From: Hahella sp. KA22
GTDB taxonomy: Bacteria > Pseudomonadota > Gammaproteobacteria > Pseudomonadales > Oleiphilaceae
DNA: 64,000 nt
Assembly: GCF_004135205.1 (NCBI RefSeq)
Contig: NZ_CP035490.1
Location: 5,003,644 to 5,067,643, forward strand
Reading direction: 5' to 3'
Of this stretch, positions 1 to 8,383 are shown piece by piece. The number at the start of each line of letters is the position of its first letter. Position 1 is the stretch's first letter. The notes beneath the pieces were generated by a model. It did no database searches, was not told the DNA's origin, and saw only the letters and a list, made by a program, of their open reading frames with translations. The position numbers and the translations under genes are program-made.

Positions 1-57
1 AAACCTGGCCCGGTTTCTGCTGTATTCAGGGAAAGCAACCAAACCTAGGAGAGGTTT

Positions 58-561
58 ATGAATCAGCACGCTAAAAAACTCGACCTGACTGCTACATCCC
101 CGGATATGGGCATTAAAGAGAACAAGGCGGACTCAGTCGCCGACAAACTGGCGCGCGTGCTCGCCGACACTTACAGCCTGTATCTCTACACCCAATACGC
201 CCACTGGAATGTCCGGGGTATGAGTTTCTTCGCGCTGCATGAGCTATTTGAGAAGCAATACAAAGAGCTCGCCGAAACCATCGACGATATCGCTGAGCGC
301 ATGCGCGCCATTGGCTACAAAGCCCCCGGCACCCTGTCCCGTATGGCGGAATTTTCCACTATTTCCCCCAAAGAAGAGCGGACAGCGACGGCTTTAATTA
401 AAGAATTGATTTCCGCCCATGAGGGCACAGTCGCAAGCTGTAGAAAGTGTATCGCCGCGGCGCAAAAAGCCGAGGACTTTGCGACTGAAGACCTTATGGT
501 TACTAGACTGACTTCCCACGAACAGGCTGTCTGGATGTTGGGCAGCCTTCTCGAGGAGTAA
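58..561 (+). CDS. dps: Dps-family ferritin-like DNA-protection protein
   Basis: A 167-residue Dps/miniferritin. Family members form dodecamers that oxidise and store iron with peroxide and shield DNA in starved cells. The ferroxidase signature is visible: YAHWNVRG with His49, a second His at about 61 (HELFE), and the acidic DDIAER segment at about 76-81, each supplied across a subunit interface in known Dps. The N-terminal tail of about 25 residues contains lysines, as in DNA-binding members. The start has a strong AGGAGAGG site just upstream. The gene stands alone and ends at a clear terminator. Confidence 0.93.
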   Translation: MNQHAKKLDLTATSPDMGIKENKADSVADKLARVLADTYSLYLYTQYAHWNVRGMSFFALHELFEKQYKELAETIDDIAERMRAIGYKAPGTLSRMAEFSTISPKEERTATALIKELISAHEGTVASCRKCIAAAQKAEDFATEDLMVTRLTSHEQAVWMLGSLLEE

Positions 562-617
562 TCCTCACTATCCCACCCAAACGATACCCTCCACATTTAT
601 CCTACCTTCCTTTTTTT

Positions 618-640
618 GGCCACTTCGGTGGCCTTTTTTT
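618..640 (+). terminator. Rho-independent terminator after dps
   Basis: GGCCAC-TTCG-GTGGCC stem-loop followed by seven T. A T run also precedes the stem, so it could act on both strands, but only dps ends here. Confidence 0.88.
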
Positions 641-782
641 ATGAGTAGAGGGCTGTGGAGCGCTGGGGCGTCAGAGGGTAAAACCGGCACGATTTCTGCG
701 TTACCAGCTTCAGGTATTCAGGCGTAGAGAGGGTTCGCCCACATCATCGCAGTTGTTGTATGAACAGATTAAGGATTAAGCA

Positions 783-1703
783 ATGGACATAATAGAATTT
801 GAAAAAGCCGTCGACATTGTCTGGTCTTCCATTCAGGAATGGGCGGAAACAGCACTGGCCAACCTGCCTAGCGTCATCGTGGCCCTGGTGTTTTTCTTCC
901 TGTTTTTGTACATAGCCAAAGCCGTATCCAACCTGACCCAACGGGTGCTGGTGCGCTCATTGGATTCAGTGGAAGTCGCCAATCTTCTTTCCACTATTGT
1001 GCATATTGTATTGGTTGCAATCGGCATCTTCGTCTCCCTGGGCTTTGTAGGACTTCAGGGCACCGTCACCTCACTCCTGGCCGGGGCCGGGATCATCGGT
1101 CTGGCGTTGGGCTTTGCGTTTCAGGACCTCACCGAGAACTTTATCGCCGGGATATTCATGGGCGTTCGCAAACCATTTCGAGTGGGAGACATTGTGGCGA
1201 CCGCAGACATCATGGGAACCGTAGAGGCGATCAACCTGCGCAATACTCATATCCTGACGTTTTCAGGGCAACGGGTCATACTTCCCAATAAAGCCGTATT
1301 CACCAACAAACTGACCAACTACTCCATCACCCGCCAACGCCGTCTCGAAATTCAGGTCGGCATTTCCTACGCCGACGACATCGACAAAGCCGCCAAAGTC
1401 ATCACCAAAGCCATCGACGCCCTGGATTTCACCCGCAACGGCACGGAAACCCAGGTTTTCGCCACCGGTTTCGGCGACAGCAGCATCAATTTAGTCGTGT
1501 GGTACTGGATCGATTATCCCACCGGAAAAGTAGACTTCATGACCGCCCAGCACAAAGGCGTCGTGGCCGTGAAGAAGGCGCTGGACGATGCGGACATCCT
1601 CATCCCCTTCCCGATTCGCACACTGGATTTTGCGGCGAAAGGCGGCTTGCAGCTTGATCAGATAATCAGCACTCGTGCTGAAGAGGTGGAGTCTGCTGCG
1701 TAA
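783..1703 (+). CDS. mscS: MscS-family small-conductance mechanosensitive channel
   Basis: A 306-residue inner-membrane MscS channel, which releases solutes on hypo-osmotic shock. Hydrophobic segments lie at about residues 27-45 and 70-90. The glycine/alanine-rich pore helix follows (LLAGAGIIGLALGFAFQ, about 100-118), leading into the family segment FIAGIFMGVRKPFRVGD and the beta domain with its VILPN motif. The length is close to E. coli MscS (286), so this is a minimal channel without the large periplasmic region of MscK. Monocistronic. Confidence 0.93.
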   Translation: MDIIEFEKAVDIVWSSIQEWAETALANLPSVIVALVFFFLFLYIAKAVSNLTQRVLVRSLDSVEVANLLSTIVHIVLVAIGIFVSLGFVGLQGTVTSLLAGAGIIGLALGFAFQDLTENFIAGIFMGVRKPFRVGDIVATADIMGTVEAINLRNTHILTFSGQRVILPNKAVFTNKLTNYSITRQRRLEIQVGISYADDIDKAAKVITKAIDALDFTRNGTETQVFATGFGDSSINLVVWYWIDYPTGKVDFMTAQHKGVVAVKKALDDADILIPFPIRTLDFAAKGGLQLDQIISTRAEEVESAA

Positions 1704-1766
1704 AACTGCATATTATGCTATTCGATAGCATACTTTAATAATCAGCTTTACCAGAATAACGAACAA

Positions 1767-1793
1767 GCCCTGTCTAATAAGGATAGACAGGGC
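1767..1793. terminator. Hairpin downstream of mscS
   Basis: Perfect 10-bp inverted repeat GCCCTGTCTA/TAGACAGGGC with a 7-nt loop. It is not followed by a T tract, so intrinsic termination is uncertain. It sits between convergent mscS and the CdtB-like gene. Confidence 0.5.
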
Positions 1794-1850
1794 CATATAT
1801 AATCCGCAAGAACTCAATTCCAGGCGGTTAACTCGCTAAATTAAAAGCCC

Positions 1851-2504
1851 CTAATACCCTATATCGAATTCCATAATTACTGGATAATGGTCGCCGCCTT
1901 GCATGTGATATTTTGCGACATTCCTAACATCAATATTTTCACTAACCAAAAAGTAGTCTAATTCATGATGTGAACCTGGATGAGTATTTGAGCCGCTTGA
2001 TACGATGCGCAATTCTTTTCCTCTAGAGTTACTCCCAATCCTTATTATGTTTCGGCGACTAGAGAGGTCAAAAGGTACGCAATTAAAGTCTCCTCCTATA
2101 ATAAAGTTACCAGGAATTTTCCCAACTGCATGTTGGCCTACTAATTGTGCATCCGCTGCACCTCTTCCGCCAGCATTAGCATGAAACGTAAGAACAGTAA
2201 ATCCTTCACCAAAAGTCGCATACAGGGAACTGCGTCCGGTATCAGTTTGCAAGTATATACAGCCGTGCGCTACAGGTACTTGTTTAGAAATAATACATGT
2301 TGTGCAGCGATTATTGAACGCTCCTACTTGTTCACATGAATACAGCCACTTCTGAGTAGATACGCTGTCTAAACTAGCTTGACTTAATCCTCCACACTCT
2401 TGTATTAAAATAATATCGCACTCGTTCAGTAAGTTACTCAGTATCTTTATTTTACTATCACTGGAAGTTGGGTTTCCCTGAGAATTCCATGTTGCTACTC
2501 TCAC
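1851..2504 (-). CDS. Solitary CdtB-like DNase I-fold nuclease
   Basis: A 217-residue endonuclease/exonuclease/phosphatase-superfamily protein whose motif order matches cytolethal distending toxin subunit B: ATWNSQG near the N-terminus, IQECGG (metal-binding Glu), FHANAGG (catalytic His), GGDFN (Asp), a THPGSHHELDY segment and a terminal GGDHYPV (His/Asp). All expected catalytic residues are present. Unlike secreted CdtB it has no signal peptide. The GTG start, with AGGAG upstream, is directly preceded by an in-frame TGA, so no leader can be recovered by moving the start. No CdtA or CdtC lectin genes are adjacent. The gene is visibly AT-richer than its neighbours, suggesting acquisition. It could instead be a divergent DNA-repair or phosphatase member of the fold. 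Confidence 0.8.
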   Translation of the reverse strand: MRVATWNSQGNPTSSDSKIKILSNLLNECDIILIQECGGLSQASLDSVSTQKWLYSCEQVGAFNNRCTTCIISKQVPVAHGCIYLQTDTGRSSLYATFGEGFTVLTFHANAGGRGAADAQLVGQHAVGKIPGNFIIGGDFNCVPFDLSSRRNIIRIGSNSRGKELRIVSSGSNTHPGSHHELDYFLVSENIDVRNVAKYHMQGGDHYPVIMEFDIGY

Positions 2505-2629
2505 TCAAGACTCCTAAAAATATAATTTAAATTGATGCAGCTTTACCTTTCACACTTGTGCCCACCACTGCCAAGCTTCATCATATTGCTCAGTATTCAA
2601 CCATCAAAGCCAAAAACTTAGCGCCAACC

Positions 2630-2647
2630 AATGAAAGCGCTTTCATT
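2630..2647. promoter_or_regulatory. LacI-type palindromic operator upstream of the CdtB-like gene
   Basis: Perfect 18-bp palindrome AATGAAAGCGCTTTCATT, of the central-CG class bound by LacI/GalR-family repressors. It lies 125 nt upstream of the CdtB-like GTG start. The same 16-bp core recurs at 48304-48319. No LacI-family gene is in the window. Confidence 0.55.
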
Positions 2648-2798
2648 TTGAGTTAAAAAAACCCGAAGGAAACATCAACTGCAGGGTCCCAAGTTTAGGT
2701 ATCAGGTCGCTACAAAATCTACAGGTGGGCAGTATACACATGAAAGCCGCATAATTCCTTTAAATAACAAAATGTTACACTAAAACTTCCGCGATATC

Positions 2799-3668
2799 TC
2801 ACTTGGCTTTCGGCTTACCCCACAGTGTTCTATGCTTGGTAATAATCGCATCAATTTTACCTTCTTGCGCCAGTTGCTTTAAGCCGTGATTGAAGTCCTG
2901 GGAAGTTTTCAAAAAGTTCTTCGCTTTCCTGGAAAACATCAGGTATTGATTCTCCACTTTGATCGGAGGATCGAGCCAGATGAACTTGTTGGCGGAATCG
3001 GGAAATTCCGTGTTGATAATATACTGCCCCATAAACTTATCAATCAGCACAAGATCAATCCAGCCACGGGAAAGGCTAAGGATATTCTGGCGGTCTTCGG
3101 TGACTTCAATGGTATTCAATCTGGCCTGTTCAAACTCAGGCGGATTGACATACCCCCGCACTACGCCAATTTTATATGGCTGCAAATCATTCAGGGCGAC
3201 ATAAGAAATATTGCGTTCCTTGAGAGCGTAAAAGCCCAGCTCATTGGCTGGAAGAGGATCTGAAAACTCAAACCACTGCTCCCTGTTTTTTCGATACCAC
3301 CCGGTGTAGACCCCATCAAAATCGCCAGCCTGCGCCATGCCATAAGCTCTTTTCCAGGGTAAAAACTTCACCTCAACCTCATACCCGACTCGCTGAAAAG
3401 CGGTGAAGATGATCTCCGTAATAAATCCCTTACTCTCTAAATGCTCACCGTAATAAGGCGGGTACTCGGTCGCGGCCAGCACTACCTGGCGCTCCGCGGC
3501 CTCTGCAACGTTGAGTAAGTCCAGGCATATAAATAGCGCAATAAGGCCGTAGAAAAGATGCTTCGCCCTATCTCGATGGCGGCGGCGCGGTAAACAGGAG
3601 CTTCCTATAAATGAGAGAGGTTTACAGTAGCGCTTGCTTTTCCGCTGATTATTATGTGGAAGGGTCAT
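2799..3668 (-). CDS. Periplasmic solute-binding protein (SBP_bac_3-like)
   Basis: A 289-residue family-3 extracellular solute-binding protein, the class that binds polar amino acids for ABC importers or feeds sensory systems. A hydrophobic leader (about residues 37-57, ending AEAAE) follows an unusually long basic N-terminus; no alternative start lies between. After it come the typical VVLAATEYPPYYG opening, a KGFITEI segment and YGMAQAGDFDGVYTGW. No permease or ATPase is adjacent, so this is an orphan binding protein; such orphans are common in marine Gammaproteobacteria and the ligand is unknown. Nothing in the neighbourhood suggests a partner. Confidence 0.8.
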   Translation of the reverse strand: MTLPHNNQRKSKRYCKPLSFIGSSCLPRRRHRDRAKHLFYGLIALFICLDLLNVAEAAERQVVLAATEYPPYYGEHLESKGFITEIIFTAFQRVGYEVEVKFLPWKRAYGMAQAGDFDGVYTGWYRKNREQWFEFSDPLPANELGFYALKERNISYVALNDLQPYKIGVVRGYVNPPEFEQARLNTIEVTEDRQNILSLSRGWIDLVLIDKFMGQYIINTEFPDSANKFIWLDPPIKVENQYLMFSRKAKNFLKTSQDFNHGLKQLAQEGKIDAIITKHRTLWGKPKAK

Positions 3669-4064
3669 ACCAGAGGGCGTTTTTCGCTTATGGTTATTAT
3701 CACCAATATAGCAGCAGTGGCGGTTTTTCGTACGCAGAAAGGAGCCTTAAGCGCTAGCCCATCGAAGCCACACCAGGCCTCAAAACCGGTTCGAATTAAA
3801 CCAAGCTGACATGAAAAGGCCGCCCGACACTTCAAATTTAGAAAACCCAATACTTTGTAAGTTCTGCAAGCCTTTTACCCAAGATTACCAGCCAAACGGA
3901 AAAAACGTGCAAAATTACACCAAAATGCGCATAAAAAGCGCTAAATTCGATAAAAATAACTTGGCACGCTTCTAGCTGTCTCTTAAGTGACAACGAGGCA
4001 TAGAGACCTGTTACCCGGTCTCGACAGAGATCCGGGACTTTAAAAGATAGAAAAGGAGATCGTT
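3669..4064. other. Intergenic region upstream of the BON protein
   Basis: About 400 bp without a supported gene. A 61-codon minus-strand frame at 3665-3850 has no recognisable features and was not accepted. The right half carries a sigma-54-like promoter and a leader running to the AGGAGAT site of the BON gene. Confidence 0.6.
3960..3977 (+). promoter_or_regulatory. Candidate sigma-54 promoter for the BON protein
   Basis: CTTGGCACGCTTCTAGCT has the -24 GG and -12 GC doublets separated by exactly 10 nt. The -24 half is perfect and the -12 half has one mismatch (TAGC for TTGC). It would leave a leader of about 75-80 nt before the ATG at 4065. Confidence 0.45.
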
Positions 4065-4703
4065 ATGAAAACGCCAAAAACTTTTACCAAGAAACCTGTT
4101 TATGCTGCTCTGATCGCCGCAACCCTGGCGGGCGCTATGACCGTAGCCCCTGCTTACGCAGCGGGAGACAAAGTTAAGAAGGAAGAAACTGTCGGCCAGC
4201 AGGCGGAGGAAATGACCCAGGATGCGAAAAAGTATTTCAAGGATGGTTGGACTGAAGGCAAGATTGAAACCGCCATTCTGTTCAACGAAAACCTGAGCAC
4301 ATTCGAGATTGATGCTTCCGTCAATGGCTCCAACGCCACACTGGTGGGAACAGTCAGTTCCGAAGTGGAAAAAGAGCTGGCGGAACAGATCGCCCTGAGC
4401 GTAGAAGGCGTTAAGGATGTGGATAACCAGTTGCAGGTAGCCTCCACACCCGCCAAGAAGGAAAACGCGGAGAATGAGAGCTTTAAAAGCTCCGTGGCTG
4501 ACGCCACTATTACCGCTAAGGTAAAAATGAAGCTGTTGGCTAACGAGTCCGTCGCCGGTCTTGATATTGATGTGGATACAGAAGGCCGTGTGGTAACGCT
4601 GAATGGCGCGGTGGATTCAGAAGCAGAGAAGGATCTGGCGGAGAAACTGGCCAGCAATGTTGACGACGTGGATTCCGTTGAAAACAAGTTGATGATCAAC
4701 TAA
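4065..4703 (+). CDS. Periplasmic protein with two BON domains (OsmY-like)
   Basis: A 212-residue secreted protein. The signal peptide (about residues 1-32) has a hydrophobic core and an AYA-AGDK cleavage region. Two BON repeats follow at about 62-130 and 140-212, each ending in the family pattern of a glycine-containing beta strand and a V..V.N(K/Q)L segment. This is the OsmY architecture; OsmY-type proteins act in the periplasm during osmotic and envelope stress and are thought to touch phospholipid. Strong AAGGAGAT ribosome binding site. Monocistronic, with a terminator 34 bp downstream. Confidence 0.88.
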   Translation: MKTPKTFTKKPVYAALIAATLAGAMTVAPAYAAGDKVKKEETVGQQAEEMTQDAKKYFKDGWTEGKIETAILFNENLSTFEIDASVNGSNATLVGTVSSEVEKELAEQIALSVEGVKDVDNQLQVASTPAKKENAENESFKSSVADATITAKVKMKLLANESVAGLDIDVDTEGRVVTLNGAVDSEAEKDLAEKLASNVDDVDSVENKLMIN

Positions 4704-4737
4704 TTCATCGCACTCCATGCGCATGGACATCAGCAGG

Positions 4738-4767
4738 GCCCGAAGCCTAACGGCTTCGGGCTTTTTT
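4738..4767 (+). terminator. Rho-independent terminator after the BON gene
   Basis: GCCCGAAGCC-TAAC-GGCTTCGGGC followed by six T; a canonical intrinsic terminator. Confidence 0.92.
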
Positions 4768-4836
4768 CGTCAGCAGAGGGATAGCAAAGAGATTTACGCC
4801 AGGAGCCCAATGCTCAACCGCGGGGCTCGACCCGGC

Positions 4837-5766
4837 TTACCACCGGACCATTGCCCCCCGCACATCCACATGAATAAATGGGCCGTGATAACTATTAGCG
4901 GAATATACGCCCAATCCGCCGATGAAGGATTTGTAGTCAGGCGTCTCGGCAAATTTCTCAATCAGCTGCGCCAGATACTCCGCGTCATCTTTGTCGACCT
5001 TGCCGTCCTTGTTCAGGTCGTCCATTTTGCCGTCTTTGGGGTCCTCGTCGATAAAGACATCCGCCGCTCCGCCCCATTGATGACGACTGTACATCGCGTT
5101 GCGAATGGAGGTGTTGTAGTACGGGGTGCGAAAGCCGCTCATAATAACGAATGATGAAACCGGCACTCCCGCTGAATTCACCTGCTCCGTCAGATACTCC
5201 AGCTTGAGCAGCAGCTTCTCTCTTAACACCAGAAACTTGGGGAACTCCGAGGGTTGCCGGCATAGAAACTGCTCCAAACGGTAGTTGGGCGTCAGCTCGA
5301 TATCCAGCATATCCTTGGTGACTTCGAGGTAGCCGGGAGGCGGAAGATAGATAGCCTGGTTGAGATAGGCTTCACTGGGATAGTGACCTATCTGATAGCC
5401 ATTCAGCATTCCCTCTTCGACTTGGTTCGCCGGCACCAGCACAAACAGGTTCAGGGTTATCTGCGCTCCGGAGGAAGGCCTGCGAATAGTCAAACGACTC
5501 ACCCCAGGATGCGCAGGAGCGGTCCAGCGATAACGATCGCCTGGCTCCTTGACGACATCGCCCTGGCCACTTATTTCAATCTGCTCGCTCTCCGGCAAAT
5601 TAATTTTGAAGACAAATTCTTCTGACGCCTGCAAAAATGCGGACATAACCCGGTAATCACTGGTTTCGCCTTTAAAACTGATACTGAAGTCGACTTTCCC
5701 GGGTTCAAATCCAAAAGCACGGGTCATCAGCAGACAGAGCGCAATGACCGTTAGTGCTCTAACCAT
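4837..5766 (-). CDS. Secreted M15-type peptidoglycan peptidase with EF-hand-like insert
   Basis: A 309-residue exported protein with a signal peptide at about 1-20. A beta-rich N-terminal half of unknown fold (20-150) precedes an M15/DUF882-like zinc peptidase domain: SGFRTPYYN at 210-218, SRHQWGGAADV at 227-237 (His229 and Asp236 as metal ligands) and HVD at 299-301. M15 enzymes cleave cross-links or terminal D-amino acids in peptidoglycan. Between the two zinc-ligand motifs lies DLNKDGKVDKDD (about 250-261), a calcium-loop-like DxNxDGxxDxxD sequence. The gene overlaps the end of the upstream L,D-transpeptidase gene by 16 bp, so the two are probably translated together. The exact bond cleaved is not known. 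Confidence 0.82.
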   Translation of the reverse strand: MVRALTVIALCLLMTRAFGFEPGKVDFSISFKGETSDYRVMSAFLQASEEFVFKINLPESEQIEISGQGDVVKEPGDRYRWTAPAHPGVSRLTIRRPSSGAQITLNLFVLVPANQVEEGMLNGYQIGHYPSEAYLNQAIYLPPPGYLEVTKDMLDIELTPNYRLEQFLCRQPSEFPKFLVLREKLLLKLEYLTEQVNSAGVPVSSFVIMSGFRTPYYNTSIRNAMYSRHQWGGAADVFIDEDPKDGKMDDLNKDGKVDKDDAEYLAQLIEKFAETPDYKSFIGGLGVYSANSYHGPFIHVDVRGAMVRW

Positions 5767-7433
5767 TCATTATCCTCCGGCGCCAGCGTTTTACCTTCAA
5801 ACGCCATTTGCAGTCGAGCGTCCCTTCCGTATACATCCTTACGGAATTGCGCCACGCCGGAGTCATCCATCCAGGCGGTCCAGTATTGCAGATGCACTGG
5901 AACCGGGCTCGGTAAACGCAGTGTCGTCGGCTCTCCCGACGCCAGTATTTTATCCAGCTCGATGCCGGTTCTTTTCTTACTGCCGATCAAGGCCGCCGCC
6001 AATTCCAGGGGCCGCTCCAGACGGATACAGCCGGAGCTGAAGGCCCGCTGTGATTTGTAGAATAAGCTTCTGCTTGGCGTATCGTGAAGATACACATTAA
6101 ATTCATTGGGAAACATAAACTTGATACGCCCTAACGCATTCATGGGGCCCGCCGCCTGTTGCAGGCGATAGGGAAACTTGCCGCCTTTGACTTCTTCCCA
6201 GTTGATAGTTTCAGGGTCCAGGGCGGCCTCTTCCCGTCCCCAGCCTTTGTATACCCTGAAGCCCATTTTGCTGATGAATTCCGGGTCTTCGATAAAGCGC
6301 TCCAGCATGTCTTCTTCCGCGATCTGGGTGGGGACTTCCCACAGCGGGTTCACCACCAGATAGGTCATCAATCCACTGAAAGCGGGCGTACGACGATATG
6401 GCTTGCCCACTACTACACGCATACTCAATTCGGTGCGGCCGTGATCCACCAGATCCAGACGGTAATCGGCGATATTAACCACCACATAACGGTCGCCCAG
6501 ATTCGTTGGCGTCCAGCGGCGACGCTCCAGATTACTGCGCACCTGTTCAATACGTTCGGAAATTGGCGTATTCAGCATCGCCAGAGTTTCTTTTCCTACA
6601 ATAGCGTCCGGTTTCAGGCCATGACGCTCCTGAAAAAAGCGGACGGCTTTCACCAGAGCTTCATCAAAAAGAGTCTCATCATCCCCCGCGGAGGTATCGA
6701 TCACAGGCCGCTCCATGTCGCCGCTGGCGATCAGGCGACGGCGCAATTCAATGACTCGCGAATCAGATTGTCCGGGCCGCAGCGTCGGGCCGTAGGACAC
6801 CATAGGCCAACCACCCTGGGCTTCCGTTTCGCGCAGATCCGTCAGCAGTTGCGACAGGCCCTGATACACTTCCGGCGTCGGCACCATAGCGCTCATGTCC
6901 TCTAACAGACGATCCTCGGCAATCGCCTGATACAGACGAGGGGCCAGTTCGCCGGTTGTGCGCTCTTCACGCCAGACGGAGTCGATCGACCTGGGGTCAA
7001 AGCGGCCGGTCAGACGGTCACTGGACAGCGCCACCATAGCGTCCGTCAGCAGCAGCTCCAGCTCAAAGGCGCGTCCAAACGTTTCAGGTTCCGCTCGATA
7101 TTGACCCAACAGCTCTGACAAAACCGCAGTGTGGTATCTTTGCGACGGCAAGCCTTCCTGATCGGTATGCTCAAGCGTCCTGACCAGGGCATAAGCGCGC
7201 TCTGTCAGGGTTTCATCCGCAAACCAAACGGGCTTGTATAAACTCATGTCGTAAATCTGCCGGACTTCGGCGGGATGCAGCATTTTCTGCTGAGAGGGAA
7301 AAGACAATGGCTGGCCGGCGGCGGCCCACTCCAACAATTGCGACGGCAAGCCTGCGATCGGGCTCGCCTGGGTCATCGTCACCCACAGGGACAAGATGCA
7401 ACACCAAGTCCAGCGTGGTAATACAGACGTCAC
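5751..7433 (-). CDS. L,D-transpeptidase of the YcbB/LdtD type
   Basis: A 560-residue periplasmic enzyme that would make 3-3 cross-links in peptidoglycan. Order of domains: N-terminal hydrophobic signal (about 8-23), a scaffold region, a PG-binding-1 domain (about 220-290, with FFQERHGL and GKETLAMLN), then the YkuD catalytic domain (about 315-475) holding His450 and the SSGCIRL motif with nucleophile Cys469. Size and order match YcbB/LdtD (615 aa in E. coli). GTG start with AAGGAG upstream. It is followed by, and overlaps, the M15 peptidase gene, giving a cross-linker plus hydrolase pair. Confidence 0.92.
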   Translation of the reverse strand: MTSVLPRWTWCCILSLWVTMTQASPIAGLPSQLLEWAAAGQPLSFPSQQKMLHPAEVRQIYDMSLYKPVWFADETLTERAYALVRTLEHTDQEGLPSQRYHTAVLSELLGQYRAEPETFGRAFELELLLTDAMVALSSDRLTGRFDPRSIDSVWREERTTGELAPRLYQAIAEDRLLEDMSAMVPTPEVYQGLSQLLTDLRETEAQGGWPMVSYGPTLRPGQSDSRVIELRRRLIASGDMERPVIDTSAGDDETLFDEALVKAVRFFQERHGLKPDAIVGKETLAMLNTPISERIEQVRSNLERRRWTPTNLGDRYVVVNIADYRLDLVDHGRTELSMRVVVGKPYRRTPAFSGLMTYLVVNPLWEVPTQIAEEDMLERFIEDPEFISKMGFRVYKGWGREEAALDPETINWEEVKGGKFPYRLQQAAGPMNALGRIKFMFPNEFNVYLHDTPSRSLFYKSQRAFSSGCIRLERPLELAAALIGSKKRTGIELDKILASGEPTTLRLPSPVPVHLQYWTAWMDDSGVAQFRKDVYGRDARLQMAFEGKTLAPEDNEWLEH

Positions 7434-7549
7434 TTGGTTCTACTCCTTAAGATTCAGCGGTCTTACCAGATAGATATTAAAAACCGGAGCCGGCTTTATA
7501 ACGGGCGCCATTATAAGCGGTTGTATGAATACTATCTATATTAGCTGAA

Positions 7550-8377
7550 TCAACAGGAGGTCGCCTGAATCTGACGGGAAGGTTCGTTAGCCCAGGGGGA
7601 AAACTTCAAGGCGACGCGAAAACGCCCTGTCGCAGCGTCATAATCCCAGCGCTCAAGAAGCGTTAAACGACGGTCTCGCTTAACAACTATGCGATTGAAA
7701 GAATTCGGTTTTCCGCTACGTACCCGGGTCGATGTCGCGGTCCCCGCCTGCATGACAAAAACACCCGGCGGGGCCTCTGGAACGCTCTCCCGCAGGGGCA
7801 AAATGAAGGGATAGTGAATGTGCCCGCCAAGCACCAGATCCACCCCTGCGTTGATCCAGGCTTTCAGCGCATATTCGCGGCCAATGAGAAGGTTTTTCTG
7901 GTCGGACGGCAGCACCACCTGACAAGGGTGATGTGCGACTACAACCCGCAGCTTGTCTGGCGCAGAGGCCAGTCGACGCGCCACGGCGTCAGCTCTTTGC
8001 GGACTGATTTCCCCGTCAACATGACGGTATTTATGGGTGGTGTTCACACCCACGACCAGCGCCAGATTGTTCTCAAATTCCGGCTCCAGATTCGCCCCGA
8101 AAATTTCACAATATTTTTTATATGGAGCCGTCAAACGGGTCCAAAGATTAAACAGAGGGATATCATGATTACCCGGAACGGCTAAAACATGATCTGCGTG
8201 AATTCGCTCTAAAAAGCTCCGTGCGGCGGCGAACTGAAGGCGCGTGGCGCGCTGGGTAATATCGCCGGAAAACAGAAGCAACTCCGGACGCATGTCATTG
8301 AGAGCCTGCGCCAATGCTTCCTGCACGTTCCAGTCTTCAGTACCAAAATGGAGATCAGACAGCTGAATAATCTGCAT
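7550..8377 (-). CDS. Calcineurin-like metallophosphoesterase
   Basis: A 275-residue cytosolic metallophosphoesterase of the CpdA/class-III phosphodiesterase kind. All five motifs are present in order: SDLHFG (residue 7 on), SGDIT, PGNHD, AHHP and GGHIH. Substrate unknown: cyclic nucleotides, nucleotides and phospholipids are all used by relatives. The gene begins 6 bp after the stop of the diacylglycerol-kinase-like gene, so the two form an operon; pairing of a lipid-kinase fold with a phosphoesterase hints at lipid or nucleotide metabolism but proves nothing. Confidence 0.88.
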   Translation of the reverse strand: MQIIQLSDLHFGTEDWNVQEALAQALNDMRPELLLFSGDITQRATRLQFAAARSFLERIHADHVLAVPGNHDIPLFNLWTRLTAPYKKYCEIFGANLEPEFENNLALVVGVNTTHKYRHVDGEISPQRADAVARRLASAPDKLRVVVAHHPCQVVLPSDQKNLLIGREYALKAWINAGVDLVLGGHIHYPFILPLRESVPEAPPGVFVMQAGTATSTRVRSGKPNSFNRIVVKRDRRLTLLERWDYDAATGRFRVALKFSPWANEPSRQIQATSC

Positions 8378-8383
8378 AACGAA

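Noticed and set aside
3665-3850. 61-codon minus-strand frame overlapping the start of the solute-binding protein
   Set aside because: No recognisable features, no good ribosome site and a composition like non-coding DNA.
6159-6905. 248-codon plus-strand frame
   Set aside because: It is antisense to the well-supported L,D-transpeptidase and has no ribosome site or family motif.
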